Assembly: GCA_014281115.1 (NCBI GenBank)
Contig: JACONQ010000021.1
Span: 744,001 to 808,000, forward strand
Length of the DNA: 64,000 nucleotides
Reading direction: 5' to 3'
DNA from: Laburnicola sp. R22_1
Taxonomy: Eukaryota; Ascomycota; Dothideomycetes; Pleosporales; Didymosphaeriaceae
A program made the translations under genes and the position numbers. This document shows positions 54,150 through 64,000 of this stretch, one piece after another. Each line of letters begins with the position of its first letter. Position 1 is the first letter of the stretch. A model generated the notes under the pieces. It did not search any database, was not told the DNA's origin, and saw only the letters and a program-made list of their open reading frames with translations.

Positions 54150-57100
54150 TCTGGCTAGCTTACTCCTTTCAATAGGCAAAGTCTAAGGAGTTAAAGTTTG
54201 CTAGTGGCGGCGAAATTCCTATTTACTTTATTCTTATAGGGACGTTTTATATATATCTTACTAGTCTTTATAATCTGCGCACAAATATAAGATATTTAGG
54301 CTTAGGCCTTTACGTAACTTTATTAAGGTCTGTAGGATTAATTTCCTCTAAGAGATTAATAATTTCTTCGAAGAGGTTATTAGTGTCTATAATATTAGGT
54401 TCTAGTATTATGTTAAGGTCTATTATTATGCGCGGATAGAATTAAATAATGCAGTTGCCTGGCGTTCTATTACGAAAGAATGTTTTATTAAGCTTCTTAA
54501 GTATATACTATTCTTTACTATGTAGTAGTATAGCCCTAATTCTAAAGGGGCCTTAGTACCTTCTAGCGAGCTTAACTTTGCAACTTATATTGCTGGCCTA
54601 AAAAGTATTATACACTAATACTAAATTGTCTCATTATAGTGGCTTTGTTCTAAGAGTGCGCTAGTTATTAAACTATTTCTTTCCTTATTTGCGTAGTTAG
54701 ATAGTTTAGTTAATAGCTTCTTAAAAGCAATAATTACGCTTCTTAAACTACTTTGCTCTAATAGCTAGAAGTTCTTTAGTAGTATAAACCTATTCTCATA
54801 GACGTGTCTACTGTATTAGGATATAAAGTTTAATAGAAAGAATATATTCTCTTTTATAGATTAGAAAGGCTAGTGTTTTTCCTATAAATCGCTTTACTAT
54901 AACCTAATTAGCCTATAGAGCTTTAGATAGATTCTAGACCTAGTTGCCCTTTATTTTCTGCAGTGCGCTAATAAGCTCTTAGTAGCCTCTTTCTACTAGA
55001 CCTTACTCTTATAAGTAATAAGCACTAGATACTACTTGTTAGATACTAAATTATTTAGCTAAGTCCTTTACTAAGCCTCTATTCTCTAGTTCTCTATCTA
55101 CTAATAGGCGAAAAGGGATGCCCTACCTACTAAAGATAGATTCTTCTAAAAACTAGGCAACTATAGCTAAGTTAGTATTAGTAAGTGCTTTTGCTTTAGA
55201 CTATTTAGAGGTATAGTTCCTAGCAATAACTATAAATTTCTTCTCTTTTTTACTTCTAGGCATATACAATATATCTACTATAACTTATTTCTAGATTATG
55301 TCTATTTCCTATATAGAGTGTAGCTTCTCTACTACCCTTCTAGTAGAATGCGCCTAATATTTAGCGCAAGTCTTAATATATTTCTTAACACTCTAATATA
55401 GATTTAGCTAATAGTAACGTGCTGCGATCTTCCTCTAGGTGCCTTCTTATCCTTAATAGCCTAATTTCTTATAGAATTATTATAGAATATTTGCCTATTA
55501 GACTAGGTTGTCTATAACTCTGCGTAGCGGCCTATTTCCTATAGTTTAATACTATAGTATGCCTCTTATAACCCTATACTTTTAAGCTTATAGCCTAATA
55601 TGTCTTTAGTTTTTCTTAGATAGGCCTTTAGACATAGTTAGAGTTGCAAGCTAGATTGTAATATTATAAAAGTATTTAGTACATAGGTTAGAGGAAATTT
55701 TAAGTAGGTTGTTTATGGTAGGCTTTATATATTCTATTTCCACTTTAGCCTTCTTACCTATAGTAGAGAATATAATACTAATATACTCTAAATAATTCTT
55801 AATAAAGTTCTTAATATCTTCTTCTAGCTATTTAAAATGGACCTAACCCTTTTACTATTTACGTCTTAAGAGCGTATTAGTAACTATATTCTTACGCCCT
55901 AAGATATAGCAGATATTAAACTTCTAAAGTATTAGAAGTGCTAACTAGTAAGTTATTAAAGCCCCTAGTAAGTTAGTTGCGCTGTAATTTAGCTAGGCAA
56001 TTAAGATATAAAAATTAGTTTCTATAATAAAGTATATTCCATAGATCTAGGGTTAAAACTTTTTAAGCGTAAGAAGAAGGGCTTTGCACTTATACTTCTC
56101 TAAATCCTAGTTATATTTATTCTAAGACTAAACATCTAATTTAAACCGCACTAGATAAAGAAGACTATCTAGTCTATATTACTATATTACAGCTTCCTAT
56201 CTAATTTTGCTGCTATTTACTAAGATTACTACTTTTTATAATAGCTTTAAGTAGTTAATAGACACTAATACTAGGGTAAAAGTAATACTCTTTTTTAATT
56301 ACTATATTGCTATATTTTTATAATTCTCTAGTAGAACTCTACACCCTTGCGTAGTAGTGTAAATAGTAGTGTAGCAATCTTTATAAAGTTTTTAATCTAG
56401 ATTTAATAGTATACACAAACTCTAAGAAAGATTTAGATATCTTTAGCGCAGTCGCAAGGCAGCTATTTAATAATTTTAGCCACTTTCTTTTAGGATAGGT
56501 GTTAACTATCCTTATTAACCACGTAGCGAACTATATCTATAATAGCGTAGCCCTAGTTAGACTTCTTACCTAATATAGTAACGCCTGCTAGTTTTATATC
56601 TACTAGAACCTAATTAAGATTTATAAGGTACTCTATAACATATTTATAAATTCCTTTCTTAAGTATCTCTCTATTATAGTTAGTCTTTAGGCCCTTTACT
56701 ATAATATTGTCTATATAAGGCATGCAATAAAAGGGAATCTAGTTATAAAAAATCTTTATAATAATCCGCATAAACTTAGCCATAGAATTAGTTGTTCCTA
56801 TAGGCAATATGCACTGCTAGATAAGTCCTAGAGGCGTGTAGAATATAGTTATAGCGTGGGAAAGTTTATAAAGGGTTACTTAGTTATATCTAGAGAAGAA
56901 GTTAATAAGAGATATTATAAGATAACTAGCAAACTCTTTTAAGAACTTATTAGGGTTTAGGGGAAGATTACTATCTTAGACTATAATACTATTAATATAT
57001 TAGGCATTATTAATTAGTTAGTATCCTCTATCCTTCTTCTTAACTAAAAACCACAGGTTGCGATATAGACTTCTACTATACTTTAGCACGCCCTAATTAA

Positions 57101-58250
57101 GCCTCTGCTACACTATATTAATAACTATATCCCTAAGTTTCTAAGAAACTAGAAAGTGCAATTTCTTTTAAGCAATATAGTTAATAGTATAGATCTTAAC
57201 TAGTAGAGCTATATTAGAATGCACTCGCCCCAACTTAGTAAATTTAAAAAATAGGGCTAGTTCTCTTTAATATAGGACTTCTAGCAATATATTTCTTGCC
57301 TAAGGTAAGAGATCTAGGCTAATCCTTATTTCCGCAATCTGTTCTAGTGTTAACTAATTGCCTCTTAGAAATTTCGTCCACTAGTTAAGGAGGTATTTAT
57401 TAAATAGCTAAGGCCTAGTGTTAGTCCTCTTTTGCTTTTTTATAGCCTCCTACTTCTAGTTTAACTAGCCCTTAATATCCTAAGGCTTAACGCCTAAGTT
57501 ATATATAGAGTTAATCTTTTTATTCTTAGTCTTATATATAGTGTTTACTTTAAAAGCTATTCTAGTTCTATTAATTATCTTTATTTATTTTGCCCAAAAC
57601 GCGTTACTCTTAACCCTTATTGCCTTTTTAGACTCTATCTATATAGTTAGAGCCTAGAGGATCTTATTAACTTCTTTATCGCAGCCTAGTAAATTAATAA
57701 CTAGAAGTCTTTAGTTGTCTTAAATCATAATACTACTATCTATATGCCTCCTAATTATACCTTAATTAGCGTAGTAGATAAAATCCTTATTTAAATTTAT
57801 TACTAACTAGTTCTTATGAGCGTCTTATATAAGCTATTTATTTCTATCTGCAATTTCCTTTTTATAAGTTAGCACTGCCTAATTTAGCGCCTGCTTTTAG
57901 GCCCTTAGCCCTAATTCCTACTTAAGCTTAATATTAGCCTTACTTATTATTAATATTAACCTATAGTAAAGCTACTGCTCTAAGACTGTATTAGCGCTAA
58001 GTTCTAGATATTCTAGGTGCTTAGAAACGCTAGCCCTAGCTACTACATTCCCTTAAAGTTTTCTATTACCTTAGTAATAATTGCGCCTCTTAAATTAAAT
58101 AGATTAGTATAAGTGACCACAAATCGCGTAGAGTAGAGCTCCTTATTATTCTATAGCTTATAGTAGGTCTTGCTAACAAACAGCGTTATTATAATAACAA
58201 CCTAGCCTACCCTAATTAGGGCTTAGAATACAACACCTTAGAAATTCTTA
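54150..58250 (-). pseudogene. Gypsy-2 RT, RNase H and integrase remnant
   Basis: On the minus strand RT is marked by CMPYIDNIIVKG near 56715, with the catalytic Asp pair reduced to Asp-Asn. A LPIGTTNSMAKF-like segment lies near 56790 and YRNLWFLVKKKD-like residues lie near 57045. Integrase occupies about 54750-55500. All are interrupted by stops. Confidence 0.7.
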
Positions 58251-58289
58251 TAATTACTATTTATAGTTATTAGTTTTATGCTTTATAAT

Positions 58290-60950
58290 TAAGGTAGTAT
58301 AAATATAATCTAGAGGCCTATAGCTTTAGTAGTGCTAAGGCAAACAGTATTTAATTCCGTACCTATGTTAAGTAAGGCACTTATCTAATACTTATTAATC
58401 TAGCATATTACTTAGGAACAGTCTCTTTTTATATATTTAACCCCTAATTCTCTCTTAAGATTCTTCCTATTAGTAGTAGTTATAGTTAGTATTGCTTTGC
58501 TAAACTATGCCTTTACAATTAATACGTCTATACTAGCTGCCTAGTTTACCTATAGTAGTACTTAAGATAAATTTAGTTTATAAGGCCTATAGTAAGTAAC
58601 CACTTTATTCTTAAGCTTAGCTAATATCTATTTAGGGACTTAGATTCTAAAAATAGGTATATAGTTGGCGTGCCTAGCGTCTAAGTCATTATTAGTTACT
58701 TCCTTTATAGTGGCGGCTAGTGTCTATAGCTAGTATAGGTCCCCTTTGCTAAAAGCGTCCTTAAATATTGCCTTTTTAACTTCTAGCATATTACTAAGTA
58801 CTTCTTAGACTATTAGGCTAACTCTACCGTTTATTACTTAGGATAGCATATTTTTAAGACTGCCTACTAGGATATTAACTAGTTTTATTTTCTTTTTAGC
58901 TACAGAGATCTTCTTTCTTAGGGTTAGACCTAAGATATTATTAGGCCCGCGTATCTCCACATCTTCTATACCTTCTATTAGGAAATCTTATTCTAGAAAA
59001 GACACCTACTTTATTCTTTTTTTATTCTCCTTATTATTGTCCTTTCTCCTATAAACTATAGGGATGTCTTATTTAAAAACTTTAATATTTGCGATTATCC
59101 CTACCTTTAGTAATTCTCTAAGACTTAGTTAGGTTATTAGCGCGTTTAAGCTCGCGGCTTATAGTTTGCATAGTAGATTTAGGAATTAAACTATTACTAG
59201 TGTGTCTTTATTTAGAATAGCTTACTCCCTTTAAGCTGCTTTAAATTCCTCTTTAGAGAAAAGGCTAAGTGCTATTATCTTATTAAACGCGAACTAGCTA
59301 CTAGTAGCTTCTATAACTAATCCTACCTAGTAAGTTATTGCTATTATCGCGGCTCCTTAACTCTAAGATATTTATAGGGCCTTCTCTATTAATTTATTTA
59401 TTTGCTACTTATTCTATATTAGGCAGATTAGTATCTAGTTCTACTTACCCCTAGCGCTAATATATTAGATTTCGCCCTAATTATTATTTAATTAGCTCTA
59501 CTAAACCCTTTGCAATTCTGTGTTATAGTACACCTATCTATTATTCTTAAGTAAATTCCTCTTCTCGCATTCCTTATTTGCGATAATATAGTCCTTTCTA
59601 TGTCTAAAGTATTTTTTAAAATAGTTATCTTCTTACTATATTAGGTCTATTACTACTATAGCTATGTGTATATTAACTTATATTAGCACTACTATATAGG
59701 CCTAAGACTAGGTTAGTGTATAGTACTAGGGCTATTATAGTACTATCTACTTTAGAGTCTACTCTACCCTTATAGTAATTTTCTAGCGGATAGCTAGGTC
59801 TAACAGAATCTCTATTTCTTAAGGATTCTAGTTCTAAACTAGAACGTTCTAAAGCCTTATAGCCTTAAGCCTTTTAGTTAGCTTGTCTACTTTATATTAA
59901 GAAATAGTTAAGCCTAGGGTTATTTGCGCGCCTAGAGCTCCTTATAGTCTTGCTTATTAAAAGTTTAGGTTAAGTCTAGCGGGTTAGAAAATACTTTACA
60001 GTATTAGTAATACTTATAACTTAATAGTCTAAGATAGTATTAGCGCTTAAATTTAATATATTAGATCTAGTATGTGTTCTTCTAACTAGATTTAAGGCCC
60101 ACTTAAAAGCCATCTCTCTATTATATTAAAGTTAAGCTCTATAGGTCTTTCTATTAACTAGTTGTTCTTTATTAGAATATTGCCCGCTAGCTACTTACTT
60201 AGGCCTTAGATAAGGAGTATACCCTTTTAGCTTTCTATAATTATGCCTGCCCTTAGGCATTTTCTAAACCTAATTGCGAACTAGTCTAGAAAATTACAGA
60301 TATTAAGGTTTACTATTACTTAATACTATGCTAGCCACGCTTTTAATACTTCCTCTATCTCCTTAGTTTAGGTCTAATCCTAACTCCGCTAACACCTACG
60401 TATAGCTACCTATAGCTTTTGCTATACCCCTTCTTTTCCTATCTTAGAGTATTCTAGTATTAAGAAGTTAAGCATATTCTAAATCTCTTAACTATAATAT
60501 TCCTTAACTCTAATAACCTTATCTTTCTTAAAGTACTAGTAGTAGTTCGCGCGTTATTTATAGTTTTAAAGAAACTAGATTATATTATTTTCTATAAAGT
60601 GTAGCTTTTTATCTAAAAATAGGTTAGGTTCTATAATAAGGCTCTGCACTAGGTTTTACTAGGTGGCTTTATTAGTAAGAGATTATAGAACTATTACTAT
60701 TTATACTATAAGAGTATTAGCGTCTTTAGCTAGCTAAGGCGGTATTAGTGCTTTTCCTTTAGATCCTTACAAGGAGCTTTCTATAAGGGGCGGAGACCCT
60801 TTAGTAGGTGTATAAATATCTTTATTAGTTAAGCTTATTATCTCTATAAAACTAATAGCCTAAGGAGATTTTAGGCTTAGGTTCTTACACTTCCTAAGTG
60901 CTAGAACGTTAAGAAACTTACGCATCTCGCTGTAATCTAGACCCTCTAAC
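58290..60950 (-). pseudogene. Gypsy-2 protease and gag remnant
   Basis: The protease reads ALLNIGTELN near 58350 (Asp to Asn). Gag lies upstream on the minus strand, about 58500-60920, and matches Gypsy-1 gag stepwise. The start region near 60900-60960 spans the site where Gypsy-1 received Copia-2, and is uninterrupted here. Confidence 0.7.
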
Positions 60951-61369
60951 TAGGATTGCTAATAGTTATTTAGTCTTCTAGTAGTAGATATTATTATTGC
61001 TAGTTATTTAGTTAGTTTCTTAGGTAGTTAAAGTTAGTATTTTAGTTCTTCTTTTTACTTCTATTTCTGCCTCCACGTACTTATACTTATTATTATCTTT
61101 TAGCTTTTTCTAACTCTACCTTAGTTTTAAGTTCTAAGGGTAATATAGTGTCTAGCTTTAGTCCTTTCCTTAGTCTAGATCTAGGTGTCCTAGTCTATTC
61201 TTAGTTTTTATCTATTTATAATTGCTTAGTTATCTAGTCCTAATAGGGTAATTTCGGCTTTAAGCGTCTTTTAGCGCCTAGTTTTAACCACTTCTTAATC
61301 TAGGCTTTTATTTTTATTCTATTTTTGTACTTTTTATATCTAGACCTATACTTTACGCATAATATTATA

Positions 61370-62040
61370 TGCATACTAGGGTTATTATTTTTTATTATTT
61401 GTTTCTAGAGGCTTAATATTTCAACTCTAAGAGTCGCTTAGTGCCTAGTTCTAGTTGTTTCCTAGTCTAGATCTTAGTCTTGTCTAGGTCTTAGTCTAGT
61501 CTAGGTCTTAGTCTAGTCTAGTACTAGTCTAGTCTAGTACTAATTTAGTCTAGTGCTAGTCTAGTCTAGTGCTGGTCTAGTTTAGTACTAGTCTAGTCTA
61601 GTCTAGTTCTAGAGCTTACACTCTATACATAATTTGTGTATATACTAAGGTTATTAGTGTGTGTTATTCGTTTCTAGAGGCTTAATATTCTAACTCTAAG
61701 AGTTATTTAGTGCCTAGTTCTAGTTGTTTTCTAGTCTAGATCTTAGTCTAGTCTAGTACTAGTCTAGTCTAGTCTAGTTCTAGAGCCTACAATCTATACC
61801 TAATTTGTGCATATGCTAGGGTTATTAGTATTTATTATTTGTTTCTAGAGACTTAATATTCTAACTCTAAGAGTTGTTTAGTACCTAGTTCTAGTTATTT
61901 TCTAGTCTAGATCTTAGTCTAGTCTAGTGCTAGTCTAGTCTAGTCTAGTTCTAAAGCCTACACTCTATGCCTAATTTATGCATATACTAGAGTTATTAGT
62001 GTTTATTATTTATTATTTATTTCTAGTAGTGCGGTTTAAT
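61370..62040 (-). repeat. Gypsy-2 leader tandem repeats with expanded CTAGT tract
   Basis: Inverted counterparts of the Gypsy-1 leader units. TTTCTAGAGGCTTAATATT recurs near 61402, 61671, 61842 and, as a variant, 62020. The first unit is longer (about 270 bp) because a TCTAG-based pentamer tract at 61480-61612 has expanded. Confidence 0.85.
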
Positions 62041-62311
62041 AAGGGCTAGTGTAGCAGCTAATTAAAGCTTAGGTTATATTTTTATTTTAAGATTAGCGCT
62101 ATACTTAGTTACGCCTAATTTCGTCTCTAAGTCTCTTTTAGAGTTTCTTTCTATCCCTAGTATGCGCTATTCCGCACACCGCTGCGCGCTACTATTATTC
62201 TATCTTATCTTTTTCTTAGGCAACACTACTTGTCTATATTAGAGTACTAATACAATAGCCTTCCTAAGGTTAAGGTTTTAGAGGTTTGAGTTGCAGGTTA
62301 GTTGCCAATTT

Positions 62312-62460
62312 TGTGGGAGAACCTAGTCCTAATTAGGGCTTAGTAGAAAGATTGATTAAGTTATATGTGCTAAAAGAAAGAAACCGCCTATTAAATTCTT
62401 AAGAGCTAATTAGGCACCAGCTTATCACGTGACCCGTGTAGTAGAGTTTATTCTATCACA
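62312..62460 (-). repeat. Gypsy-2 5' LTR
   Basis: It starts TGTGGGAGAACC and ends TATTCTATCACA on the plus strand. The reverse sense TGTGATAGAATAAACTC matches the start of the Gypsy-1 LTR (TGTGGTAGAGTAGACCC). The primer-site region beside it (62285-62311) also matches that of Gypsy-1. 149 bp. Confidence 0.82.
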
Positions 62461-64000
62461 ATAGTAGTCTAGATTATACTTTAGTTTATATTTAGATTTC
62501 TTATTTAGATAGACTTTATTCTTAGGCTAATACTTATATCTATAGTCTACCTATTTTCTATCTTCCTAAAAGATAATTAAGACGTATTTAGAGCTATACT
62601 AAATTGCTCTATATACTAGATCTCTATCTCTAGGTTAAGGTTTTAAGAAACCCTATACGCTTAGTATATTATTAACTAAGTTAGATTTTATTATATAGTT
62701 AGATAATATAGGGTTGTCTTTATAGCGTCTAACCTAAGGGTGTAGTATTAGTAGTTGTTAAATTAGTTTAATTTTCTCTATATTTAAATCTTCTTTAGTA
62801 TCCTTATATAGTTATAAGTCTAGAGAGTCTGCTTATTTAGAGTCTACTTTATTAATACTAAGGTTATTAATAGAGGTTACTACCTACTATTTTTTTAATT
62901 ATCTTTATATTCTTAATAGATAGTACGTTTAACTATTTAATAACTTTATTCTTAGATCTATAGTTCCTAGCTATATAGCCTAGTTTGCAATATATAAAAT
63001 AAGTGTATAGCTTAGTTTTATTAGATTAGTATCCTTTATAGGATTCTTTAAAGGTGCGCTTATTTTAGTTATTTAGTAGTATATTATTTTGTTTTTAATT
63101 TAATATATATGCTACTTTATCCTTTCTTTTTTTAAGTTATTAATAGTGCAACTATACTAAATTCCTTTTATAGGCTAGTAGCTATAGAAATCTTATTTAT
63201 ATAGCTAACGTACTGTATAATAGTATATAGGTATTTTACTATAGCTTAGTATTATATAAGAGTTATATTATACGTTAATTTAAATAAATTTGTTATATAG
63301 ATTATTTAAGATATTAATAGCTACTTTACTTCGTAGTAGTTTCTTATGTATAGATTACTTTAATTCTTACTTATATATAACTGTTAAAGTGTTATTCTTC
63401 TATTTAATCTATACTATATAGTACTTAAACTTAGTAGTATACTTAGTAGTAGACTTAGTTTATTTAAGAGTTTAGATGGCTTATTTTACTAAGAGTACGT
63501 TATTAGTAATTCTAAAGAGTTGTTAGAGTTAATTTTTAAAGTTACTATAATCTTTAATAACTTCATTAGTGGTATCTCCTTTAATATTCTCTTTAGCTAG
63601 GTATAGTCCTAGGTGTAGTTTAATTTAATTAGCGACTTAGCTTTATATATATATAGTAGTAAAGATAACTTTCTTCTTATTTATAATTTTCTTATCTTTA
63701 TGCTTTCTTTAGTTAAAGATGTAGAAGTACAGATTCGGATTCGACCTTGGTTAGAATCTTAACACGATGAAGATCTTTAATAGAAGTACAGATTAAGCTA
63801 TAGAATTAATGCCTTAAGCTTACCTTAAGTACTATTATATAGGTCTAGTTTGCTAGCCTTATTGCAGATGTTATTTATTAAAGTAAGGTGCTTAAAGTTA
63901 CTTATATTAAGAATGTTTAAGATATTAAGACAAGCGGGGTAGCTAATCCTAATAGTTAGTGTTAGTTCTTAGGTAGGAGTATTTTAATAAGGGTATAAGG
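62461..64000 (-). pseudogene. Retroelement remnant with degenerate CCHC gag motif
   Basis: The minus strand encodes a long gag-like frame broken by stops (about 62850-63720). A motif near 62960-63015, YFIYCKLGYIARNYR, resembles a CCHC knuckle (C-Y-C-G-H-I-A-R-N-C) with Cys and His changed to Tyr by G-to-A or C-to-T. Beyond 63720 there is a 13-base direct repeat (AGAAGTACAGATT at 63723 and 63783). The element runs off the window and is cut on its left by Gypsy-2. Superfamily is not certain; copia is likely. Confidence 0.5.

Larger units (their letters stand above)
54090..62460 (-). mobile_element. Gypsy-2, Ty3/gypsy retrotransposon in opposite orientation
   Basis: Its 5' LTR is at 62312-62460, and leader repeats, gag, protease, RT and integrase follow towards lower coordinates, collinear with Gypsy-1. 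It is a diverged relative: the LTR is 149 bp and only partly similar. RIP damage is at least as heavy. No 3' LTR is visible in the window. Confidence 0.8.

Noticed and set aside
61480..61612. Telomere-like tandem pentamers
   Set aside because: The unit is TCTAG/CTAGT, not TTAGGG, and the tract is part of the Gypsy leader repeat.

Overview
This window contains transposable elements stacked inside one another, in what looks like the AT-rich, gene-poor compartment of a filamentous ascomycete (Pezizomycotina). I found no host gene, tRNA or rRNA gene. Nearly all relics carry the signature of repeat-induced point mutation (RIP): C-to-T and G-to-A changes concentrated at CpA/TpG. These turn Gln and Trp codons into stops, catalytic Asp into Asn and Met starts into Ile, and leave a large excess of TpA. 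The species cannot be fixed from the sequence.

Left third (1-22.8 kb): Tc1/mariner-type Fot1/pogo DNA transposons with TA target duplications. A truncated element (1-563) is followed by a GC-rich, scarcely mutated element with the only full-length ORF of the window (E1, transposase 719-2596 minus). Then come degenerate relatives E2 and E3 (E3 split by a perfect solo LTR at 5489-6444), the distinct pair J (8329-10783) and K (12559-14293), and a nested stack at 14296-22762. In that stack element I received A and B at two TAs six bases apart, and B in turn received C and D, which share a single TA.

Middle (22.9-29.5 kb): a Ty1/copia retrotransposon (Copia-1) on the minus strand. It retains recognisable gag, protease, integrase, RT and RNase H, a primer-binding site matching the anticodon region of initiator tRNA-Met, and an uninterrupted (ATT)84 run coding for polyasparagine. 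Its 5' LTR runs into an opposite-facing LTR of the same family.

Right (29.5-64 kb): Gypsy-1 spans 30630-51981 between matching 188-bp LTRs with a 4-bp target duplication. Its own length is about 9.7 kb; the rest is nested insertions: pogo elements F and G (G carries H), Copia-2 with 235-bp LTRs and TSD attat, and a Copia-1-family solo LTR with TSD aatag. Gypsy-2, a diverged relative in opposite orientation, fills about 54.1-62.46 kb. The last 1.5 kb is another RIP-mutated retroelement with a degenerate CCHC gag motif.

Co-ordination here is evolutionary rather than functional: the TA duplications and LTR target duplications give a relative insertion order. The clearest shared design feature is that the pogo families carry a different TIR sequence each, yet all repeat a motif with a 17-bp period inside the TIR.
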